Origin: Bacteroidota bacterium
GTDB lineage: Bacteria; Bacteroidota; Bacteroidia; M30B66
DNA length: 64,000 nt
Direction: 5' to 3'
Assembly (NCBI GenBank): GCA_027483445.1
Contig: JAIXUS010000018.1
Coordinates: 186,001-250,000 of the forward strand
The notes under the pieces are model-generated. The model was not told the origin of the DNA. It searched no databases and saw only the letters and a list, made by a program, of their open reading frames with translations. Position 1 is the stretch's first letter. Each line of letters starts with the position of its first letter. Position numbers and translations under genes: made by a program. Shown here one piece after another: positions 58,545 through 64,000 of this stretch.

Positions 58545-60263
58545 ATGAACATTTTCAAAAACGGAGCACTCGGCCTGTTAGCCGTAACTATGATCACCGT
58601 TGCCAGCAGCTGTGGCATCAAGAAGATGATTAAAGACGCAGGTAAAATTGCGTACACAGTTAGTCCTGATCCGCTTGAATTGCATGGCGACAGTGTTCGG
58701 ATTACCGTTAATGGAGACTTTCCTCAGAAGTACTTCCACAAGAAAGCTACCGTGGTTGTAACACCGGTTGTGAAATACAACGGAGGAGAGAAAACTTTGA
58801 AAACGCTCACCTTGAAAGGCGAGAAAATTGAAGGTAGTGGTCAAAGCATTTCTTACACTGAGGGCGGTAAGTTCAGCGTTTCTGACCGTTTCTTGTATCA
58901 GCCCGGAATGGAGGATGCTCAGGTGTTACTCCGTGCTACAGCGCAATACAAGAATAAAACGGTAGATCTTCCCGAAGTGAAGATTGCTGAAGGTACAATT
59001 GTGACTCCACTGCTTTTGCAAAAAGACTATAAAGTGATGGCTGCCGGTGATAAATTCGATAAGAATCCAACTGTTACGCAGAAGTCAAGCCTGTACTTTT
59101 TGGTTGATTCGTGGGAAGTACGCAGTGTGGAATTAAGCAGCGACGAAACGCAGAATCTTTACCGTTTCATTGATCGCGGCGCAAGAGACAGCGCTGAGTT
59201 TGTTAGTCTTGATGTATTCGGTTTTGCTTCACCGGAAGGAGAATTAGATCGCAATTCTAAGCTTTCTGAAAACCGCGCCGATGAAGGTTATGAGCTGGTG
59301 ATGAACCGTTTCAAGAAGGCCAAAATCAAAGGATACGATAAGAAAGAAGGCTTCTTCCGCAAGATTACTACCAACTACGAAGACTGGGACGGATTGAAAA
59401 ACATGCTTCAGACTTCTTCTGTGAATGGGAAGGATGCCGCCCTGAATATCATTAACACGGTAAATGATCCTGAAGCCCGCGAGCAACAATTCCGTGAGTT
59501 GGCCTCTTACGACCCGATTTACGAAGAGATTTTCCCAAAACTTCGTCGCGCCGAGATTAACCTCGTCGCGAAATTGAAAGTTCGCACCGACGACCAGATT
59601 CGTGCTTTGGCGTTGAATAGTGCCGACTCATTGGGCATGGAAGAACTGTTGTACAGCGCTTCATTGTTCACTTCGAACGACGATAAACTCAAAATCTACC
59701 AGTCGTTTGCGCGTCGTTTCCCGGAAGACTTCCGCGGATTTAACAACATGGGCTACATCTATTTTCTTCAGGGTAAAATGAATGAAGCTCAGGCTGAATT
59801 TGAAAAGGCCGGCCGCGTAGCCAAAAACAACGCCATGATTCAAAATAACCTTGGAGCAGTAGCGGCAAGCAAAGGCGATAAAAAAGGTGCTGCCGGATTT
59901 TTCGCTTCGGCCGGAAACGGTGCAGAGACCAACTATAACAAAGGCAATTTGGCTGTGGCCAACGGAAAATATAGCGAAGCAGTAAGCAATTACGGTTCGG
60001 CATGTTCTTTCAATGCGGCCTTGGCGAAACTGTTGGCCGGAAATGCATCAGGTGCCACGCAAACCCTCGATTGTACGGAGAACCGTGAGAATGGTGAGGC
60101 GTACTACCTCCGTGCGGTAATTGCTGCGCGAAGCGGAAACAAGGAAGCGGTTCTGAGCAATTTGGGTAAAGCCATTGCTGCCGACGGTAAGCTGAAAAAC
60201 CGTGCGAAGACCGATAAAGAATTCCGCAAGTTTGTAGCAGAGCTGGCCGGTGTGCTGAATTAA
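58545..60263 (+). CDS. Outer-membrane lipoprotein with OmpA-like and TPR regions
   Basis: 572 residues. The signal peptide ends in a lipobox (VASSCG, Cys23). Residues about 40-185 are beta-rich (VRITVNGDFPQKYFHKKATVVVTPVVKYNGG). Residues about 190-260 show an OmpA-type peptidoglycan-binding pattern, VFGFASPEGELDRNSKLSENRADEGYELV. The C-terminal half (about 380-560) has TPR-like helices (FNNMGYIYFLQGKMNEAQAEFEKAGR, NLGAVAASKGDKKGAAGFFASAG). Such proteins join the outer membrane to peptidoglycan and can scaffold envelope complexes; the domain mixture recalls T9SS-associated PorE-like lipoproteins, but the order differs and I do not assign that role. A strong promoter and a perfect terminator suggest high expression. 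Confidence 0.82.
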   Translation: MNIFKNGALGLLAVTMITVASSCGIKKMIKDAGKIAYTVSPDPLELHGDSVRITVNGDFPQKYFHKKATVVVTPVVKYNGGEKTLKTLTLKGEKIEGSGQSISYTEGGKFSVSDRFLYQPGMEDAQVLLRATAQYKNKTVDLPEVKIAEGTIVTPLLLQKDYKVMAAGDKFDKNPTVTQKSSLYFLVDSWEVRSVELSSDETQNLYRFIDRGARDSAEFVSLDVFGFASPEGELDRNSKLSENRADEGYELVMNRFKKAKIKGYDKKEGFFRKITTNYEDWDGLKNMLQTSSVNGKDAALNIINTVNDPEAREQQFRELASYDPIYEEIFPKLRRAEINLVAKLKVRTDDQIRALALNSADSLGMEELLYSASLFTSNDDKLKIYQSFARRFPEDFRGFNNMGYIYFLQGKMNEAQAEFEKAGRVAKNNAMIQNNLGAVAASKGDKKGAAGFFASAGNGAETNYNKGNLAVANGKYSEAVSNYGSACSFNAALAKLLAGNASGATQTLDCTENRENGEAYYLRAVIAARSGNKEAVLSNLGKAIAADGKLKNRAKTDKEFRKFVAELAGVLN

Positions 60264-60283
60264 TCATCACAAAACGTTTTATA

Positions 60284-60320
60284 GCGAGAGGCGCCCCGGA
60301 AGGAAGGCGCCTCTCGCATT
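60284..60320 (+). terminator. Rho-independent terminator of the lipoprotein gene
   Basis: GCGAGAGGCGCC pairs perfectly over 12 bases with GGCGCCTCTCGC across a ten-base loop and is followed by ATTTTG. It lies 20 bases after the stop. Confidence 0.8.
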
Positions 60321-60383
60321 TTGGGGGACTTCTGAATTTTGGTTCAGCGCTTAGGTTTGGTGGTTCGCAGAGGCTTGGACCGA

Positions 60384-60506
60384 GGGTTTGCGCCACCGGG
60401 CGAAGCCGGAAGCCCGGGAAGCGGAGCGAACCGGGAAAAAGGCGAAGCACGGGATGCCCGCCGATGCGGCCTCGGTGCAACGAAGGCTTAAGGCAGGCAG
60501 GCGCCC
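60384..60506 (+). repeat. GC-rich structured intergenic repeat, second full copy
   Basis: 123 bases aligning along their length with 8814-8938: the GGTTTGCGCCA start, GCCGGAAGCCCGG, GGAGCGAACCGGGA, AAAGGCGAA, TGCCCGCCGATGCGG and the GGCAGGCGCCC tail are shared or nearly so. It lies between two converging genes, between the lipoprotein terminator and the 3' end of the TrmH-type gene. GC is clearly above the flanks. No coding potential is credible. Confidence 0.6.
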
Positions 60507-60534
60507 AAAAAAGAACTCCTGAGATACACCTAGA

Positions 60535-61068
60535 CTACAGGCGTGACTTGGGAAGCGCGGAAAGATGGTACAGTAAAATGCCGGCGCAGACCGAGACGTT
60601 GAAGGAGTGCTTGGTGCCGAATTGCGGGATTTCCAGGGCAAAATCGGTGAATGGAAGCACTTCGTCGGACACCCCGTTTACTTCGTTTCCCAAGACCAGA
60701 GCGGTTTTTTCGGGCAGTGTTTTGAAATCGTTCAGAAAAATGCTCTCGGTGGTTTGTTCGGCGATGATGACCGTATACCCTTCTTGTTTACAGTGTTTTA
60801 CAGCATCTTCTACGGACTCAAAGTATTGCCACTCCACGCTGTTTTCGGCGCCCAGGGCCGATTTGTGAATTTCGCGGTTGGGTGGTGTGGCCGAAATGCC
60901 GCAGAGATAAATGCGTTCGCAGAGGAAGGCATCGGCTGTGCGAAAAATAGAACCGATATTGTGTAAACTCCTCACATTATCGAGAATAAGGCGAACGGGC
61001 CATTTTTCGGCTTGTTTGAATTCTTGGGTATCCTTTCGGTTTAGCTCGGTAATGTGTAACTTTCGCAT
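60535..61068 (-). CDS. TrmH/SpoU-family RNA 2'-O-ribose methyltransferase
   Basis: 177 residues from ATG at 61068; an extension to 61122 would overlap the mutS start. The SPOUT motifs are VRLILDNVRSLHNIGSIFRTADAF (about 24-47), ALVLGNEVNGVSDEVLPF (about 124-141) and LEIPQFGTKHSFNVSVCAGILLYHL, which make the knotted SAM site. Members methylate the 2'-O of ribose in tRNA or rRNA. The short form without an N-terminal RNA-binding domain resembles TrmL/TrmH-like enzymes; the target is unknown. It is divergent from mutS. Confidence 0.92.
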   Translation of the reverse strand: MRKLHITELNRKDTQEFKQAEKWPVRLILDNVRSLHNIGSIFRTADAFLCERIYLCGISATPPNREIHKSALGAENSVEWQYFESVEDAVKHCKQEGYTVIIAEQTTESIFLNDFKTLPEKTALVLGNEVNGVSDEVLPFTDFALEIPQFGTKHSFNVSVCAGILLYHLSALPKSRL

Positions 61069-61103
61069 GGCTTTAACAGCGCCAAAAATACATCCTTCTT
61101 CCA

Positions 61104-63737
61104 TTGAAAGCACCGAAGTCATCTACTGCTTCACAGTCGGTTACCGAAACCCCCTTGATGAAGCAATACAATACAATTAAGGCCAAGTATCCCGATGCCA
61201 TGCTGCTGTTTCGGGTGGGCGATTTTTATGAGACTTTTGGAGAGGATGCGATTAAAGCTTCTCAGATTCTGGGCATTGTGCTCACCAAAAGAGCCAATGG
61301 AGCGGCGGCCTCCATTGAGTTGGCCGGTTTTCCGCACCACTCGTTGGAGAATTATTTGCCCCGGCTTGTTCGGGCCGGCTTGCGCGTGGCAATTTGCGAC
61401 CAGCTCGAAGACCCCAAGCAAACCAAAACGATTGTTAAGCGCGGTGTTACTGAGTTAGTTACGCCTGGTTTGGCGGGTACTGATAAACTTTTAGACCACC
61501 GTTCGAATCACTTTCTGGCGGCCGTGTATTACCTGAATAACCGCGCCGGAGTGGCCTTTCTCGACCATTCGACCGGAGAATTTCTGGTGGCTGAAGGCCG
61601 ACACGAGTACATCTCAAAGCTCATCGGGCAATTTCAGCCGGGTGAGGTGCTTTTTCCCAAACCTCAGGCAACCCTGTTTCAGTCGCAATTCAGCGAACGC
61701 TACTTTACTTTTCCGCTCGACGATTGGGTTTTTCAGGAAGACTTCGCCCGTGAGCTCCTGCTCAAGCAGTTTAACACCCTTTCGTTGAAGGGTTTTGGTA
61801 TTGATGAGATGAGCTGCGCCATAATTGCGGCCGGCGCTTGTTTGCATTATTTACGGGAGACCAATCACGACAAAACCGCCCACCTCACTGCCATTTCGCG
61901 GATAGAGGAAGAGCGTTATGTTTGGATGGATGCCTTTACCATCCGCAATCTTGAGCTTTTTCAAAGCAGTCATCCACAGGGGCTGAGCCTCTTTGATGTA
62001 ATCAATCAAACCACTACGCCAATGGGTGCTCGTATGCTGCGCCGTTGGCTGGCCATGCCTTTGAAAGATTTGCGACCGGTTGAAGAACGGTTAAAGGTGG
62101 TAGAACTTTTTCTTTCTACGCCCGAAATGGCGCATGCCCTGTTGGAACAACTCAAGGCCATAGGTGATTTGGAGCGTGTGATTGCCAAAGTAGCCGTGCA
62201 GCGCATCCAGCCACGCGAGCTGCATGCCTTGAGGCGAGCATTGGCCGCAATTGTTCCTGTGCAGCAAATTTGTAAGGCTTCCGAAAACCGCTTACTAAAC
62301 ACATATGGCGAACAGCTGAATCCCTGTGTTTCTATTCGTGAGCGCATTGAGCGGGAAATTCAGGCCGACCCGCCGGCACAGCTGCACAAGGGTGATGTGA
62401 TTGCGGCTGGTGTAGACGCAGAATTGGATGAACTCAGGGCCATTAAAACCCATGGCAAGGATTACCTCATTGAAATTCAGCAGCGCGAAGCCGAAAAGAC
62501 TGGAATTACCTCGCTCAAAATTGGGTTCAACAACGTGTTTGGATACTATCTTGAGGTTACCAATGCCCATAAAGATAAGGTTCCCGTTGAGTGGATTCGA
62601 AAGCAAACATTGGTAAATGCCGAGCGCTACATTACACCCGAAATCAAGGCCTTCGAGGAGAAAATTTTGGGTGCCGAAGAAAAAATTACAGCCATCGAGG
62701 CAAGGCTGTATGCCGACCTTGTTGCGGCAATCGCTGAGTACATTCAACCCATACAGCACAATGCCCAGCTTTTGGCTCAACTCGACTGCTTACTTGGCTT
62801 TGCCACACTGAGCGTGGAGCATAACTACTGCAGGCCTGTTGTGGATGAAAGTTTCGTTGTTGACATTCGGGATGGCCGTCACCCGGTGATTGAAAAGCAA
62901 CTTAAAGTAGGCGAGCATTACGTAAGCAACAGCCTTGTTCTGGATCCGGCTTCGACACAAATCATGATGATTACCGGTCCAAACATGTCGGGTAAATCGG
63001 CCTTGCTTCGCCAAACGGCGCTCATTTGCATTTTGGCGCAAATTGGCAGCTATGTTCCGGCTTCTGCAGCGCGCATTGGTTTGGTTGATAAGATTTTCAC
63101 CCGTGTGGGAGCCTCCGATTCCATCTCCACGGGAGAGTCTACGTTCATGGTCGAAATGAACGAGACGGCCTCGATCATGAACAACCTCAGTGAACGCTCA
63201 TTGATTTTGTTGGATGAGATAGGCCGCGGCACATCTACGTACGACGGCTTATCGATTGCCTGGGCATTGGCTGAGTTTCTGCACGAACAGCCCATTCACC
63301 GCGCCCGCACACTGTTTGCGACGCACTATCACGAGCTGAACGACATGACGGAGCGTTTTCCACGCATTCGGAATTACCATGTGGCCGTTAAGGAGGTCAA
63401 CCAGAAGGTGCTATTTCTCCGCACGTTAAAAGAGGGAGGCACCAATCATAGTTTTGGTATACACGTGGCCCGCATGGCGGGGATGCCCATTCGCATTGTA
63501 GAAAGGGCCGGGGAGATTTTGAAGGGCCTCGAAAGGCTTCACCGTCAAAACCCCGCTGAGGCTGTTTCTGTGCCCGAGGAAGTGAAGAAAGGCATGCAAC
63601 TCAGCTTCTTTCAGCTCGATGACCCGGTGTTGGAACAAATTCGCGAGGAACTGGAGAAGGTTGATATCAACAACCTAACCCCGGTCGAAGCACTTCTTAA
63701 ATTGCAGGAAATCAAGCGGCTGACGGGTGGTAAGTAA
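61104..63737 (+). CDS. mutS: DNA mismatch repair protein MutS
   Basis: 877 residues from a TTG codon at 61104. No ATG lies upstream before the stop at 61074, and the ATG at 61158 would cut off the TPL preceding [13 protein letters not shown], which in MutS belongs to the conserved (T)PMMQQY start region. Domain I has [16 protein letters not shown] with the mismatch-reading Phe-x-Glu (FYE). The core and clamp domains fill about 260-560. The ATPase has [17 protein letters not shown] (Walker A), [16 protein letters not shown] (Walker B) and [13 protein letters not shown]-terminal helix-turn-helix dimer region ends the protein. MutS recognises mismatches and recruits MutL. Confidence 0.96.
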   Translation: MKAPKSSTASQSVTETPLMKQYNTIKAKYPDAMLLFRVGDFYETFGEDAIKASQILGIVLTKRANGAAASIELAGFPHHSLENYLPRLVRAGLRVAICDQLEDPKQTKTIVKRGVTELVTPGLAGTDKLLDHRSNHFLAAVYYLNNRAGVAFLDHSTGEFLVAEGRHEYISKLIGQFQPGEVLFPKPQATLFQSQFSERYFTFPLDDWVFQEDFARELLLKQFNTLSLKGFGIDEMSCAIIAAGACLHYLRETNHDKTAHLTAISRIEEERYVWMDAFTIRNLELFQSSHPQGLSLFDVINQTTTPMGARMLRRWLAMPLKDLRPVEERLKVVELFLSTPEMAHALLEQLKAIGDLERVIAKVAVQRIQPRELHALRRALAAIVPVQQICKASENRLLNTYGEQLNPCVSIRERIEREIQADPPAQLHKGDVIAAGVDAELDELRAIKTHGKDYLIEIQQREAEKTGITSLKIGFNNVFGYYLEVTNAHKDKVPVEWIRKQTLVNAERYITPEIKAFEEKILGAEEKITAIEARLYADLVAAIAEYIQPIQHNAQLLAQLDCLLGFATLSVEHNYCRPVVDESFVVDIRDGRHPVIEKQLKVGEHYVSNSLVLDPASTQIMMITGPNMSGKSALLRQTALICILAQIGSYVPASAARIGLVDKIFTRVGASDSISTGESTFMVEMNETASIMNNLSERSLILLDEIGRGTSTYDGLSIAWALAEFLHEQPIHRARTLFATHYHELNDMTERFPRIRNYHVAVKEVNQKVLFLRTLKEGGTNHSFGIHVARMAGMPIRIVERAGEILKGLERLHRQNPAEAVSVPEEVKKGMQLSFFQLDDPVLEQIREELEKVDINNLTPVEALLKLQEIKRLTGGK

Positions 63738-63794
63738 TTTTTTTGGAGAATTTTTTTGGAGAAATCGATTTTGTTTTACTTTTGCCAACCCAAT

Positions 63795-63870
<76 letters not shown>

Positions 63871-63874
63871 AAAG

Positions 63875-63907
63875 AAAGCCACCTCAGTCGGGTGGCTTTT
63901 TGTTTTT
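63875..63907 (+). terminator. Rho-independent terminator after tRNA-Gly
   Basis: AAAGCCACC pairs perfectly with GGTGGCTTT across a seven-base loop and is followed by TTGTTTTT. It begins four bases past the tRNA. Confidence 0.88.
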
Positions 63908-63923
63908 ACCGCATAAGGTAGTT

Positions 63924-64000
63924 TTAAAACCACCGATAGAGCTGCAATCCGATATTGGTTTGCTTTACTTCAGCGATCCCTAATTCAGGATACTTGAGCA
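63924..64000 (-). CDS. C-terminal end of a probable outer-membrane protein (runs off the window)
   Basis: The minus strand ends in an open frame of 24 codons before TAA at 63926-63924, reading LKYPELGIAEVKQTNIGLQL and then YRWF. Alternating residues and a terminal Phe are the signature of the last strand of an outer-membrane beta-barrel. Nothing more can be said from the visible part; the rest lies beyond base 64000. Confidence 0.45.
   Translation of the reverse strand, partial: LKYPELGIAEVKQTNIGLQLYRWF

Overview
The window is a stretch of bacterial chromosome from a member of the Bacteroidota, most likely a free-living Flavobacteriales-type organism. The evidence: a full-length 2424-residue SprA (the outer-membrane translocon of the type IX secretion system, T9SS); two proteins with T9SS type A C-terminal sorting domains; promoters of the Bacteroidetes type (-33 TTG and -7 TAnnTTTG) with few Shine-Dalgarno sites; many signal peptides ending in AQ; and families largely confined to this phylum (DUF6340-like lipoprotein, GH3-family protein, PID-CTERM-like peptide with an exosortase). 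No prophage, rRNA operon or CRISPR array was seen. There is one tRNA-Gly(GCC) near the right end.

Layout. 1-3.7 kb is accessory: an RDD protein fragment, a lipoprotein, a DUF433/DUF5615 toxin-antitoxin-like pair, a small dispersed repeat and two unknown secreted proteins. 4.0-8.2 kb (minus) holds gcvH-vanZ-like, then deoC with two aldehyde dehydrogenase genes, the second lacking catalytic residues. 8.2-9.0 kb is an 0.8 kb gene-free island with inverted GC-rich repeats around a truncated IS3-type transposase start; it separates sprA from gcvH. 9.0-19.2 kb is maeB-ruvA-sprA. 19.3-26.6 kb holds a sirtuin, a five-gene envelope cluster with a secreted YidD-like protein, an RND/MMPL exporter, FluC/CrcB and a PAP2 phosphatase. 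26.6-29.9 kb has obgE, peroxiredoxin, ZIP transporter and a methyltransferase. 30.1-32.7 kb encodes a large four-FAS1 T9SS cargo. 32.9-41.9 kb is housekeeping (rRNA methyltransferase, cold-shock protein, S41 protease, O-methyltransferase, uvrC, rnr, OMP). 42.0-48.4 kb is a plus-strand unit: double-length D-Ala-D-Ala ligase-like protein, PASTA protein, T9SS cargo and an RluD-type pseudouridine synthase. 48.4-49.2 kb is a compact exosortase plus 65-residue PID-CTERM-like substrate. 49.3-57.8 kb (minus) carries a sterol desaturase-like protein, glpD, a propeller-like protein, a GH3-family protein, PolX and SppA. 57.9-64 kb contains folK, an OmpA/TPR lipoprotein, a TrmH-type methyltransferase, mutS, tRNA-Gly and the end of a probable OMP.

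How the parts fit: SprA would export the FAS1 protein and the protein at 45.5-47.4 kb, which carry matching sorting tails. The exosortase is a second, separate sorting route for the tiny PID-CTERM-like peptide. DeoC yields acetaldehyde, which the neighbouring aldehyde dehydrogenase could oxidise. The most interesting items are the exosortase/mini-substrate pair, the dispersed structured GC-rich repeats (including the inverted pair around the IS remnant), the tandem Ddl, the split ALDH16-like pair, the PolX with a degenerate polymerase domain, and the YidD-like/TPR envelope cluster.
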